Assembly: GCA_964369975.1 (NCBI GenBank)
Contig: CAYJFZ010000005.1
Span: forward strand, 1-64,000
Direction: 5' to 3'
DNA: 64,000 bases
From: RGIG3102 sp964369975
Lineage (GTDB): Bacteria; Bacillota; Clostridia; Oscillospirales; Ruminococcaceae
The translations under genes and the position numbers were made by a program. Under the pieces are notes generated by a model that searched no databases, was not told where the DNA came from, and worked only from the letters and a program-made list of their open reading frames with translations. Shown here piece by piece: positions 27,965 through 36,445 of this stretch. Each line of letters begins with the position of its first letter. The first letter of the stretch is position 1.

Positions 27965-28297
27965 ATGAGCTTAGGCGAAAGAATTCAAAATTTAAGAAAA
28001 GAAAAAAACTATTCTCAAGAAATGCTTGCGGAACAATTAGAGATTTCAAGGCAGGCGATATCTAAATGGGAAGGCGACCAAGTGCTTCCTGAAATAGATA
28101 ATTTGATAAAATTATCTAAAATATTTAAAGTCAGCATCGATTATTTATTAACAGGACAAGAAAGTATATTTATAGAGAAAGTAGCAAAAACAAACTACCA
28201 AATTGACCAAAAGACTACTAACATTATATCTATCATAGCTTCCAGTGCTACTATCCTATTCATTTTCATAGCAAGTCTTTATTGGCTAACAAATTAA
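27965..28297 (+). CDS. XRE-family transcription regulator with C-terminal membrane helix
   Basis: 110 residues from the ATG at 27965, 7 bases behind AGGAGGT; a GTG 9 bases earlier overlaps that site. The first 60 residues form a Cro/C1-type helix-turn-helix (LGERIQNLRKEKNYSQEMLAEQLEISRQAISKW, printed here as two parts in one fold: helices at about 4-13 and 16-36), and the end is a hydrophobic helix (IISIIASSATILFIFIASLYWL). This membrane-tethered form is common in Clostridia. Targets are unknown; the neighbouring small membrane protein gene is convergent. Confidence 0.85.
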   Translation: MSLGERIQNLRKEKNYSQEMLAEQLEISRQAISKWEGDQVLPEIDNLIKLSKIFKVSIDYLLTGQESIFIEKVAKTNYQIDQKTTNIISIIASSATILFIFIASLYWLTN

Positions 28298-28307
28298 TAC
28301 TTAATAA

Positions 28308-28346
28308 ATAAAACTCTCATTTATACTTTAAATGAGAGTTTTTGTT
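28308..28346 (+). terminator. Intrinsic terminator of the XRE regulator gene
   Basis: AAAACTCTCATTTA and TAAATGAGAGTTTTTGTT form a stem of about 13 bp with a short loop. Confidence 0.85.
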
Positions 28347-28369
28347 AATATATTATACTGTATTAAAAT

Positions 28370-28642
28370 TCATTTTCTTTTTATAAGAGTTATTCCATTT
28401 AGTAGTATAGAAATTACAACTAAGCTAAAGAAAATCCCAGCTGTAGGTAGAACAACATCTATTAAAGCGCCCCAATCTCCTACTTTAACCCATTCTGCGT
28501 TCATCATATTAACTGCTGCGAGTGTTAGAGCTGTTAAAGATATGCTAATAAATCTAAAAATTTCTGGATTTTTTGCCTTAATCCACAAATATAAATTTAT
28601 ACCTGCTGTTATCATAGCACCCATTCCAAATACAAACCACAT
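28370..28642 (-). CDS. Small polytopic membrane protein
   Basis: 90 residues, with three hydrophobic segments (about 1-19, 30-48 and 62-84) and a terminal KRK. AAGGATGG precedes the ATG by about 7 bases. No family recognised. It lies between the regulator and the 201-bp repeats and is convergent to the regulator. Confidence 0.65.
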   Translation of the reverse strand: MWFVFGMGAMITAGINLYLWIKAKNPEIFRFISISLTALTLAAVNMMNAEWVKVGDWGALIDVVLPTAGIFFSLVVISILLNGITLIKRK

Positions 28643-28720
28643 AATTTTACCATCCTTTTATACTTTTCCTATAATTATATAACAATAAATCTAATATATC
28701 AAGTTTGTCTATTCTTGCAT

Positions 28721-29189
28721 AAAAAAGACTCCCTATACAGGAAGTCTTTAAAATTGATAAATAAAATATTATCTTTTTGAGAATTGGGAAGTAGCTGAGC
28801 GCTGCCAGTGGCAGAAGTAGCGAAGCGGATGACTGTGCAAAACAAAGAGAATTTTAAAATTGCTTTAGCTTTTTTATAAATTCGACTATGTTTTGCTCCG
28901 TAGAGCAATTCTCTTATAATAAAAAAAGACTCCCTATATAGGAAGTCTTTAAAATTGATAAATAAAATATTATCTTTTTGAGAATTGGGAAGTAGCTGAG
29001 CGCTGCCAGTGGCAGAAGTAGCGAAGCGGATGACTGTGCAAAACAAAGAGAATTTTAAAATTGCTTTAGCTTTTTTATAAATTCGACTATGTTTTGCTCC
29101 GTTGAGCAATTCTCTTATAATAAAAAAAGACTCCCTATATAGGAAGTCTTTTGAATATCCAAAAAAGAAATTATCTTTTTGAGAATTGC
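28721..29189. repeat. 201-bp tandem duplication behind rpsI (two full copies and a partial third)
   Basis: The period is exactly 201 bases: the ATCTTTTTGA landmark lies at 28771, 28972 and 29173, and the AAAAAAGACT landmark at 28721, 28922 and 29123. The two full copies differ at only a few bases. Each copy contains a duplicate of the last 19 bases of rpsI with its stop codon, about 115 bp of sequence not present at the third position, and a terminator hairpin (AAGACTTCCTATATAGGGAGTCTT on the minus strand). The stretch has no real gene; a 165-codon frame across it is only the repeat read through. Confidence 0.92.
29122..29152 (-). terminator. Intrinsic terminator of rplM-rpsI
   Basis: On the minus strand AAGACTTCC-TATA-GGGAGTCTT is followed by seven T. 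Further copies stand at 28921-28950 and 28721-28750 through the tandem duplication, giving three terminators in a row. Confidence 0.85.
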
Positions 29190-29569
29190 GGTGCACGACG
29201 AGCAGCTTTTAGACCGTATTTTTTTCTTTCTTTCATTCTTGGGTCTCTTGTTAAGAAGCCTGCTTTTTTGATTTCAGGGCGTAAATTTTCATCGTATTGT
29301 AATAACGCTCTTGATAAACCGTGTCTTATTGCGCCAGCTTGTCCTGACACACCGCCACCTTTAACATTTATAGCTAAATCAAATTTATCTGTTGTTTGTG
29401 TTAGAACCATCGGTTGTCTCACTATCATTTTTAGTGTTTCTAAACCGAAGTAATCATCAATATCTCTACCATTAACTGTAATTTTACCGCTACCGCTGTA
29501 AACTCTTACTCTTGCAACGGAAGATTTACGACGACCTGTTCCATAAAAATATGCTTTTGTTTCGTACAT
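29171..29569 (-). CDS. rpsI: Ribosomal protein S9
   Basis: 132 residues from the ATG at 29569, preferred because GGAGG lies 9 bases before it; an ATG two codons earlier is too close to that site. Motifs: YFYGTGRRKSSVARV at the start, INVKGGGVSGQAGAIRHGLSRAL near 67-89, LTRDPRMKERKKYG near 105-118 and the C-terminal QFSKR that reaches toward the P-site tRNA. The last codons are duplicated in the tandem repeat downstream. Confidence 0.96.
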   Translation of the reverse strand: MYETKAYFYGTGRRKSSVARVRVYSGSGKITVNGRDIDDYFGLETLKMIVRQPMVLTQTTDKFDLAINVKGGGVSGQAGAIRHGLSRALLQYDENLRPEIKKAGFLTRDPRMKERKKYGLKAARRAPQFSKR

Positions 29570-29590
29570 AATCATTATCCTCCTTCTAAA

Positions 29591-30019
29591 TTAAAACTCA
29601 AGAGCTTCTGGTTTTTGAGCTTGGTTTTCGTGTTGTTCGCCTTTGTATACTCTAAGTCTTGTTAATGCTTTAGCGCCCATTGTATTTGATGGGATCATAC
29701 CTTTAACAGCAAGCATCATAGCCTTTGGTGAGTTTGTAGCCATTAATGTTTTGTAGTTAACAGCTTTTAAGCCACCTATCCAGCCTGTGTGACGATAGTA
29801 GTATTTGTTATCTAATTTTGAGCCTGTTAAAACTGCTTTATCGCAGTTAATGATAATAACATGATCGCCGCCATCAACATGTGGTGTGTAAGTTACTTTG
29901 CCTTTGCCTCTTAATAAGTCAGCAGCTCTTGCAGCAACACGACCTAATGGTTTGCCTGCAGCATCAAGTATATACCATTTACGCTCTACTTCTTTTGGTT
30001 TTTGTAAATAAGTACTCAT
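29591..30019 (-). CDS. rplM: Ribosomal protein L13
   Basis: 142 residues, the family length. It reads WYILDAAGKPLGRVAARAADLLRGK near 12-36, HVDGGDHVIIINCDKAVLTG near 47-66 and GMIPSNTMGAKALTRLRVYKG near 108-128. AGGAGG precedes the ATG. It is the first gene of the rplM-rpsI operon, with a clear promoter about 90 bp upstream. Confidence 0.97.
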   Translation of the reverse strand: MSTYLQKPKEVERKWYILDAAGKPLGRVAARAADLLRGKGKVTYTPHVDGGDHVIIINCDKAVLTGSKLDNKYYYRHTGWIGGLKAVNYKTLMATNSPKAMMLAVKGMIPSNTMGAKALTRLRVYKGEQHENQAQKPEALEF

Positions 30020-30080
30020 AATATCCTCCTGTAAATTTTTAAGTTAATATATCTCTAACTTAATAACAAAATTAAAAACC

Positions 30081-30128
30081 CTCTAAAGGGTGTAGTATTA
30101 GTATACTTACTTTGGCTATAAAAGTCAA
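30081..30128 (-). promoter_or_regulatory. SigmaA promoter and 5' hairpin of rplM-rpsI
   Basis: TTGACT (30123-30128 on the minus strand) and TATACT (30100-30105) are separated by 17 bases. At the predicted RNA start is the hairpin ACCCT-TTAG-AGGGT followed by TTTTTAATTTT, which could be an L13-leader-type control element. The hairpin role is inference. Confidence 0.6.
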
Positions 30129-30317
30129 CACTTTTTTAGCTAAATTTTCACCTATTGCGATTTTTCTTTTCTTTTTGTGTGTTTTGCTCTGTTTTTCTTT
30201 GTTTTTCTATACTTCTAATTTACAAAATTACACTTGAAATAATAAAAAAAATGGCATATACTATAAAAAGATTTATAAAATAAAGAGATTAATAATACAT
30301 ATATTAAAGGGGAAGTT

Positions 30318-31058
30318 ATGCCAAACTATTTTCAAAAATTATCAGGGCTTGTAAGAAAAGCTATAATGCAATACGATATGATACAAGAAAACGATAAGAT
30401 AGCTGTGGCTGTATCAGGCGGAAAAGACAGCGTACTTTTAGCTTTATCGCTAAATCAAGTAAGAAGGTATCTTGGGATTAATTTTGATATAATAGCTATT
30501 ACTATCGACCCTCGCTTTTCAAAAGATGATACTGATTTTTCTATAATCGAAAATTTATTTAAAGAGCATAATATAGAATACCATATTAAAAGAAGCGATA
30601 TAGGTACTATAATTTTTGATGAGAGAAAAGAGGCGAATCCTTGTTCTTTATGTGCAAGAATGAGAAGGGGCGCCTTACACGATTTAACCTTAGAGCTTGG
30701 CTGTAACAAAATAGCCTTAGGCCATCATTTAGATGATGCTATTGAGACTTTTTATATGAATTTATGGAATGAGGGTAGGATAGGCACTTTTTCTCCCCTT
30801 ACCTATCTTTCTATAAAAGACATTACAATGATACGCCCTTTTGCCCTTGCTTGTGAGAGCGATGTAATAAGAGCGCAAAAGCAATTAAATATCCCTATTG
30901 TAAAATCAGAATGTAAGGTAGATGGAATTACAAATCGCCAGAATATGAAAGAATTTGTAAATCAAAAAAGCAAAGAAGATCCGTTTTTTAGAAGAAAGTC
31001 CCTAACTGCTTTTCAAAATAAAAACTTAGACGGCTGGGGCATAAAAAAAGATAAATAA
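30318..31058 (+). CDS. TtcA/TilS-family tRNA-modifying ATPase
   Basis: 246 residues. The PP-loop SGGKDSVLLAL is at about 34-44, the cysteine pair of the TtcA group in NPCSLCARMRRGAL near 112-125, and GHHLDDAIETFYMNL near 139-153. TtcA enzymes bind an iron-sulfur cluster and thiolate tRNA cytidine 32; Clostridia have several paralogues of unsettled substrate, so the exact reaction is open. The alr gene follows after 11 bases, suggesting co-transcription. Confidence 0.82.
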   Translation: MPNYFQKLSGLVRKAIMQYDMIQENDKIAVAVSGGKDSVLLALSLNQVRRYLGINFDIIAITIDPRFSKDDTDFSIIENLFKEHNIEYHIKRSDIGTIIFDERKEANPCSLCARMRRGALHDLTLELGCNKIALGHHLDDAIETFYMNLWNEGRIGTFSPLTYLSIKDITMIRPFALACESDVIRAQKQLNIPIVKSECKVDGITNRQNMKEFVNQKSKEDPFFRRKSLTAFQNKNLDGWGIKKDK

Positions 31059-31069
31059 TAGAGGTGTAT

Positions 31070-32227
31070 ATGACAAACTTTGAAAAACATTGCTGGTGTG
31101 AAATTAGTATAGATAGTATTATTCATAATTATAATACAATAAAAAACTACGCCCTCCTTCCTATTATTGCAACAGTAAAGGCTGACGCTTATGGGCATAA
31201 CTCCCCTTTTATAAGTAAAATTTATCAAGACTTAGATGTTTTAGCTTTAAGTGTTGCAAGTTTAGATGAAGCCTTAGAACTTAGAAAAAATAACATAAAA
31301 AAGCCCATATTAATTTTAGGCTATACTCAAAGTGCGTTTGCACAAAAGCTAAGTGAAAATAATTTAACGCAAAATGTTTTTAGCTTAGAGTATGCAAAGG
31401 CTTTAAATGAAAATGCTAATGAAGTTATCGACTGCCATATAAAACTTGATACTGGTATGGCTCGCTTAGGCTTTGATGTTATTAATGATAAAGAAAACGC
31501 TTTTAAAGACTTATTAGCTTTAAAGCAATTTAAAAACTTAAATTTTACAGGGGTTTTCACTCATTTTGCATCAGCTGACTCAAGCGATGACTACGATATA
31601 AAATACACTGATATGCAAATTACTTTATTTAATGAAGCAGTAGAATTTTTAAAAGCTAATGATTTTTGCTTCACTTATATTCACGGGCAAAACTCAGGAG
31701 GCATAGCAAGGGGGCTAAATAATAATTTTAATGCTATTCGCCCTGGCTGTATTTTGTATGGATATCCACCTTCTGATACTGTTCCTTTTGATAATATAAT
31801 CCCAGCTTTAAAGCTAAAATCAATTATCACTCATATTAAGCCAGTAAAAAAAGGAAGTCACATAGGCTACTCTTTAGCTTATACTGCAAATGAAGATATA
31901 ACTCTTGCCACTATTTGTTGTGGCTATGCAGACGGTCTTCCAAGGGCGCTTTCAAGTAAAGACCACCATGTAGAAATTAATGGCAAGCTTTTTAAAGTAG
32001 TAGGTAGGATTTGTATGGACCAGATAATGGTTGATATAACTAATGGCGAAAATATTAAAATAGGCGATGAAGTTATCGTTTTAGGCGGCAAGGGTGAGGC
32101 AAGCATAGAATCAGTAGCAAAAAAACTAAACACTACCTGTGGAAGTATCACCTGCGGGATTAACAAAAGAGAAGCAAGGGTGTTTACAAAAGAAGGCAAA
32201 ATAAAAGAAATAAAATCTTTTTTATAA
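31070..32227 (+). CDS. alr: Alanine racemase
   Basis: 385 residues from the ATG at 31070, with GAGG five bases before it; a GTG six bases earlier is inside that site. The pyridoxal-phosphate lysine is Lys37 in ATVKADAYGH; the second catalytic residue is the Tyr of HIGYSLAY near 262; GRICMDQIMVDIT near 310-322 is present. It makes D-alanine for peptidoglycan. In many Firmicutes mazEF follows alr; here mazF is 14 kb away. Confidence 0.95.
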   Translation: MTNFEKHCWCEISIDSIIHNYNTIKNYALLPIIATVKADAYGHNSPFISKIYQDLDVLALSVASLDEALELRKNNIKKPILILGYTQSAFAQKLSENNLTQNVFSLEYAKALNENANEVIDCHIKLDTGMARLGFDVINDKENAFKDLLALKQFKNLNFTGVFTHFASADSSDDYDIKYTDMQITLFNEAVEFLKANDFCFTYIHGQNSGGIARGLNNNFNAIRPGCILYGYPPSDTVPFDNIIPALKLKSIITHIKPVKKGSHIGYSLAYTANEDITLATICCGYADGLPRALSSKDHHVEINGKLFKVVGRICMDQIMVDITNGENIKIGDEVIVLGGKGEASIESVAKKLNTTCGSITCGINKREARVFTKEGKIKEIKSFL

Positions 32228-32335
32228 GCTATGTTTAATACTTAATAATATAGTTATTAATACCTCTTATACTTAAACGCTAAAATTAACATTCATAAAT
32301 AATATCAAAATAAAAACTAAATAAGTCAAAAAGTG

Positions 32336-32366
32336 CAGTAAGTTTTTACTGCACTTTTTTCTTTTT
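32336..32366 (+). terminator. Intrinsic terminator after alr
   Basis: AAAAAGTGCAGTAA and TTACTGCACTTTTTTC form a strong stem. The 426-bp gap to the next gene holds otherwise only AT-rich DNA and the promoter of the 3D-domain gene. Confidence 0.88.
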
Positions 32367-32548
32367 TTCTTCACTTTTTATGCGTATACTTGCGATAAAT
32401 ACTGCTTTTTTATGTTTTAGGCTTATATTTATTTATTGCAATTATATGATTTGCATAAAAAAAGGCTTGAGTTTTGCCCTTTAAGCGCTCGATAAAAGTC
32501 TTTTTTGCACTACTTTTTGTGCATAATGACAAAAAAAGGCGATTTTTT

Positions 32549-32577
32549 TTGACAGTTTGAGTGATAAGTGTTATAAT
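32549..32577 (+). promoter_or_regulatory. Consensus sigmaA promoter of the 3D-domain gene
   Basis: TTGACA (32549-32554) and TATAAT (32572-32577), both perfect, with a 17-base spacer. The transcript would begin near 32584 with about 70 bases of leader. Confidence 0.85.
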
Positions 32578-32653
32578 AAGCCTGTCAAAAATTTACTATT
32601 TGCTTTAACTTAAAATATTATAAATTACAAACTTTATGAATTAAGGAGATTGA

Positions 32654-33703
32654 ATGAAGAAAACTTTTAAAAAATTTTTACAAGCAATTACTAATGCGCC
32701 TGTAAGAGTTTACGCGTCTTTAGCTTTTAGCTTTATTATGTTTACTCTAATAGGTTTAATTGTCCACTCATTAAATATCGTTCATGTAAATGACAATGAA
32801 GAAGATTTAACAGTGGTAAGCATTTTTAACACACAAGAACATATATTATCCTTAGCTAACAAAACTGTTAGCGAAAATGATGTAGTGCTTTATACTTCCT
32901 ATAACGACTCTGTGGCAAATATGACTATATCAAGAGCGTTTGAGGTGGATATAACAGCAGACGGACAAACGCAAACAATTTTATTTTCTCAAGGAACAGT
33001 TAGCGACTGTTTAACCCAAGCTGGAATAACTTTAGATGAAGATGACTTTACTACTCCCTCTTTAAACACACCAATAACTTCTGGTGATAGTATAAGAGTA
33101 TACAGAGTGGAATACCAAGATAATCAGTACAACGAAGTAGTACCTTACGAAACAGAATACAAATCAAGTAGTTTAATTTTTAGATTTAAAAACAGCTCTT
33201 ATGTTTTAGTAGACGGGCAAGATGGTGAAAATCTTGTAACTTATCGTGAGAGATATGTAGACGGAGAACTTGACTATGCTTTAGTTAGCAATGTAGAAGT
33301 AGTAACAAAGCCTGTTAGTGAATTAGTTTTATCATATTCACACACGGCTATTTCTCCTCTACCTGCACCTGAGGGCATAACAATAGTAAATAATGTACCA
33401 TCAAGCTACACAAGCGTAATTTCATCAGTAGCTGCTACCGGATACTATTCAGCTACAGGTAAAGGCTCCTCTGGCCTTGGCTTATTTTACGGCTCAGTGG
33501 CTGTAAACCCTAACATCATCCCTTATGGCTCACAACTTTATATCACAAGCCCTGATGGCGAATTCATTTATGGCTTTGCTATTGCAACTGATACAGGTAC
33601 TGCCTTAATGGAGGGTATAATAGGAGTTGACTTATTCTATGAAACATATGAAGAAAGTAAACTAAACTGGAAAAACGAAGTTAATATTTATATTTTAAAT
33701 TAA
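32654..33703 (+). CDS. Cell-wall protein with DUF348, G5 and 3D domains
   Basis: 349 residues. A basic N-terminus and one membrane helix (about 22-43) anchor it outside the cell. A DUF348-like ubiquitin fold follows (FEVDITADGQTQTILF...SDCLTQAGITL, about 97-135), then a G5-like segment (about 145-225), and a C-terminal 3D domain (GKGSSGLGLFYGSVAVNPNIIPYG, then ATDTGTALMEGIIGVDLF with the conserved Asp residues). This is the YabE/YuiC-like family of peptidoglycan-acting enzymes, active as lytic transglycosylases or resuscitation factors. AAGGAG precedes the start and the gene has its own strong promoter and terminator. Confidence 0.88.
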   Translation: MKKTFKKFLQAITNAPVRVYASLAFSFIMFTLIGLIVHSLNIVHVNDNEEDLTVVSIFNTQEHILSLANKTVSENDVVLYTSYNDSVANMTISRAFEVDITADGQTQTILFSQGTVSDCLTQAGITLDEDDFTTPSLNTPITSGDSIRVYRVEYQDNQYNEVVPYETEYKSSSLIFRFKNSSYVLVDGQDGENLVTYRERYVDGELDYALVSNVEVVTKPVSELVLSYSHTAISPLPAPEGITIVNNVPSSYTSVISSVAATGYYSATGKGSSGLGLFYGSVAVNPNIIPYGSQLYITSPDGEFIYGFAIATDTGTALMEGIIGVDLFYETYEESKLNWKNEVNIYILN

Positions 33704-33708
33704 TTAAA

Positions 33709-33740
33709 AAGAAACGATGAAGCCATCGTTTCTTTTTTTG
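33709..33740 (+). terminator. Intrinsic terminator of the 3D-domain gene
   Basis: AAAGAAACGATG-AAGC-CATCGTTTCTTTTTTTG: 11-bp stem and a T-tract. Confidence 0.9.
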
Positions 33741-33792
33741 TTCATAAAATAAAAACAATTTATTAATTTTGAGTTAAATATTTAATCAACTT

Positions 33793-33909
33793 TTTTTCAC
33801 TACTTATCTATATACTTATAAGTGATAAAAGTTATTTAACTTAAAAGTGTTTTATACATTATTTTATTTCTCCTGAAAAAACAAGGCTCGCCCCGCCTTG
33901 TTTTTTCTT
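33793..33909 (+). ncRNA. Small-RNA-like unit 1 (with shared promoter box and terminator)
   Basis: TTTTTCAC (33793) lies 18 bases before a TATACT (33811). Downstream comes the 17-base core AAGTGTTTTATACATTA (33845-33861), then TTCTCCT, which is complementary to a Shine-Dalgarno sequence, and a GC-rich hairpin ACAAGGC-GGCGAGC-type stem ending in TTTTTT. The same order recurs 383 bases on. No coding frame. The predicted RNA is about 80 bases. The terminator also serves the convergent small gene. Confidence 0.5.
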
Positions 33910-34053
33910 TTAATCTCTTTTAAAAATAGAAAAATTATCCTTTTTTTCTTCTAAATACAATTCTTCACATTCTTTTTGTGCATTTATTATTATATTAAGT
34001 GCCTTTTCGCTTTCTTTTAATAAATGATAATACATATCTTTATAAGTTGACAT
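33910..34053 (-). CDS. Conserved small protein of 47 residues
   Basis: The ATG at 34053 follows GAGGTGAGC; the stop is at 33910-33912, directly before a terminator. The product begins MSTYKDMYYHLLKESEKAL and continues helical, with NAQKECEELYLEE near 24-36. Very similar 45-60 residue helical proteins with an AQQECEELY core are widespread in Clostridia, without a known function. It stands alone between the two small-RNA-like units and is antisense to that interval. Confidence 0.75.
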   Translation of the reverse strand: MSTYKDMYYHLLKESEKALNIIINAQKECEELYLEEKKDNFSIFKRD

Positions 34054-34160
34054 AAGCTCACCTCTTTTTAATATTTTATCTAAAAGAAGTAAAAATATAC
34101 TATAAATCTTAACTTGTGTATAATTTATGTTTCACTGTTTTTTCAAATGGAATACAAAAG

Positions 34161-34290
34161 TTTTTCACCTTTTAAGATTATAATTAAATCATAGCTTACA
34201 AAAGCTAAACGATACTAACTTCACTTTAAGTGTTTTATACATTAATATTCTCCTAAAGGCAAGGCTGTTCCCCTACAGCCTTGTTTTTTT
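34161..34290 (+). ncRNA. Small-RNA-like unit 2, similar to unit 1
   Basis: TTTTTCAC (34161) again lies 18 bases before TATAAT (34179). The core AAGTGTTTTATACATTA (34228-34244) is identical to unit 1, TTCTCCT (34248-34254) follows, and a terminator GCAAGGCTGT-TCCCCT-ACAGCCTTG with TTTTTTT closes it. Predicted RNA about 95 bases. Confidence 0.5.
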
Positions 34291-34317
34291 GCTTTATTTC
34301 GTATTTTATGGTATAAT
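34289..34317 (+). promoter_or_regulatory. Promoter of the polytopic membrane protein gene
   Basis: TTGCTT and TATAAT with a 17-base spacer, starting at the T-tract of the preceding small-RNA terminator. Confidence 0.6.
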
Positions 34318-34360
34318 ACCTTGCATTATAATGTTTAAATTATCAGTTCGGGAGATATAT

Positions 34361-36403
34361 ATGAGCTACCTATACGAAAAATTTAATAAAGCAAAAATAT
34401 TTTTAAGTATACTATTTTTAAGTGTCTACCTTTTCATCACTCAAATAAGTGGGGGTAGTATTTTAGAGGTATTCTTATTTATAATTTGCTTTATTTTTAG
34501 CATTTTAGCTCCTGGATTTGTACTATATAAAATTTTTAAAATAGAAAAGTATATAAAAGATTTTGAATACCCTTTAGTATTCACTTTTGGCTGTGGATTT
34601 TTAGGTATTATATACGCTATTAGTGTGCGCTTAAGTCTTCATATTTTAATGTATACTTTAATAGCTTTAGCTGTTTTTAGTGCTGTTTATATTTTAATAA
34701 AGGAAGACTATATCTCAAAATTTAAAAAAATAGACAAAACTCAATTTATCTTTTTATTTTTTATTTTCAGCGCTTTGATATTTGTTTATGCTTTTATGGG
34801 TGTAAGCAAAAACGCTCACCCGACAGTAGTGGGAGAAATAAATTTGGGCCAAGATTTTTTATGGAATGTAGGCAATGCAGAAAGTTTTAAACTTAACTTT
34901 CCTCCTATTGATATAAGATTTTTTGATGTAAGGCTAAAATATCATTATTTAACAGAGTTATTAGTTAGCGCTTTTTCTTATTTAAGTGGTATATCAAGCT
35001 ATAATATTATTGGCTTTTATTCGCAGTTAGTGTTTTTATTTAGCTTAATTATCACTTTATATCTATTCACAAAAAATATATATAACTCCATACAAAAATC
35101 AAATATTTTCATCCTTTGTTTATTCTTTTTATCTTGCTTAAGTTTGCATAAGGTATTTTTAACAGGGCAAAGTTTATTTGGGCATAACTTCTTATCTGCT
35201 GTTTTAACTAATGTAAACAGCATGTGTGTCGCATTAATATTCTTATGTGTATTTATTTTACTTTTTATTACATTAACAGAAAATGAGTATAAATTAAACA
35301 TCGGCTATTTTTTTGTTTTAGTTGGTAGCTTTATACTCCTCACTTACTCAAAGTCGCCAATAGCTGCAATTGTCGCTATTGCTTTAGTAGCTTGTTTAGT
35401 TGCAAGATTTTTACAAGGAAAATTCATTTTAAAAGAAGTGCTTTTTACTTTAGGCTTATCCCTTGGATTTTTATGGCTATATACTATAGGCTTTTCTTCT
35501 GGTGCAAATGTATCAACGGGCTTTAGTTTTTCTTATACAATAGAGCTTAGCTACTTTTCAAACTATGTAAAAAATCTATGGATAACTCATAATTCTATTT
35601 ACTTTTTAATCCTGCCGTTTTTTATGCTTTTTCAGACTTTTTGTATGATGCCTTTCACTTTTACTATTTTTATTTTTAATGCTTTTAAAAGTGTTTTTTC
35701 TTATAAAAATTTATCATACTTAAATTTATTTTCTTATGCTGTGGGAATAGGCGGTATGATAGCATACTTTTTTTCATACCACGAAGCATATAGCCAAGTT
35801 TACTTTTTCTATATCGCCTTTTTCTTTATCACATTAGTGGCTGTGGATAAATTTGAGTTTAAAAAGCTCAATATTAAAAACGCACCTTTATATATCTTAT
35901 TAATATTAAGCCTTTTAACAAGTATATTCTTTTATCTAAACTTTACAGGTTCTGGGCTAAGACAAGTATTATACAATCATGATATAATTCAAAAATACCC
36001 TTACCCTTATATCGTAAAAGCTGAAGATGAGTTAGCTGGTGAATACTTAAAAGGTGTAAATGAAGAAAACGCAATGTTCATCACTAACAGAACTCATACA
36101 GGCGCAAGCGAGGGCTTATCTAATGTTTACACAGCCTTTTCTGGTATGCAAAGCTATATGGAGGGGCATAAGTACACCTTATCTAATATGGGCGTAAGTA
36201 TTGACATCATCGGGCATAGGTATTCTGTAATAAATACTATATTCTCAAAAGACACTTCCTTAGAAGATATTATCGCTTTATGTAAAGATAATAATATTAT
36301 GTACATTGTTTATTCTTCGCAATTTGAAGGGGATACTCAGCAATTAGAAGCTCTTTTAAAGGTATTCAATGATGATACTGTCACTATTTATAAAGCATAT
36401 TAA
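34361..36403 (+). CDS. Polytopic membrane protein, glycosyltransferase-like topology
   Basis: 680 residues from the ATG at 34361, which follows GGGAGATATAT. About 12-14 hydrophobic helices fill the first 540 residues, and about 130 soluble residues form the C-terminus (LAGEYLKGVNEENAMFITNR..., ending ...DDTVTIYKAY). This layout, with an acidic loop after the early helices (NLGQDFLWNVGNAESF; FFDVRLKYHYLTELLVSAFSYLSG), resembles GT-C type glycosyltransferases and their relatives (YfhO/DUF2298-like). The catalytic acidic motif cannot be fixed with certainty. Role in cell-surface polymer synthesis is inferred. Confidence 0.7.
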   Translation: MSYLYEKFNKAKIFLSILFLSVYLFITQISGGSILEVFLFIICFIFSILAPGFVLYKIFKIEKYIKDFEYPLVFTFGCGFLGIIYAISVRLSLHILMYTLIALAVFSAVYILIKEDYISKFKKIDKTQFIFLFFIFSALIFVYAFMGVSKNAHPTVVGEINLGQDFLWNVGNAESFKLNFPPIDIRFFDVRLKYHYLTELLVSAFSYLSGISSYNIIGFYSQLVFLFSLIITLYLFTKNIYNSIQKSNIFILCLFFLSCLSLHKVFLTGQSLFGHNFLSAVLTNVNSMCVALIFLCVFILLFITLTENEYKLNIGYFFVLVGSFILLTYSKSPIAAIVAIALVACLVARFLQGKFILKEVLFTLGLSLGFLWLYTIGFSSGANVSTGFSFSYTIELSYFSNYVKNLWITHNSIYFLILPFFMLFQTFCMMPFTFTIFIFNAFKSVFSYKNLSYLNLFSYAVGIGGMIAYFFSYHEAYSQVYFFYIAFFFITLVAVDKFEFKKLNIKNAPLYILLILSLLTSIFFYLNFTGSGLRQVLYNHDIIQKYPYPYIVKAEDELAGEYLKGVNEENAMFITNRTHTGASEGLSNVYTAFSGMQSYMEGHKYTLSNMGVSIDIIGHRYSVINTIFSKDTSLEDIIALCKDNNIMYIVYSSQFEGDTQQLEALLKVFNDDTVTIYKAY

Positions 36404-36408
36404 TAATA

Positions 36409-36441
36409 AAAAACTTCACTATTGATAGTGAAGTTTTTTTA
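36409..36441 (+). terminator. Bidirectional terminator between convergent genes
   Basis: AAAAACTTCACTAT-TG-ATAGTGAAGTTTTTTT: stem of about 12 bp, A-rich on one side and T-rich on the other, between the membrane protein and phoR. Confidence 0.88.
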
Positions 36442-36445
36442 TTTT

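Noticed and set aside
28721..29189. Possible CRISPR array
   Set aside because: The period is 201 bases with no short repeats or unique spacers; it is a plain tandem duplication. No CRISPR array was seen anywhere.
28699..29196. A 165-codon minus-strand frame
   Set aside because: It is the translation of the 201-bp tandem repeats, with the same 67-residue unit read twice, crosses terminators and has no ribosome site.
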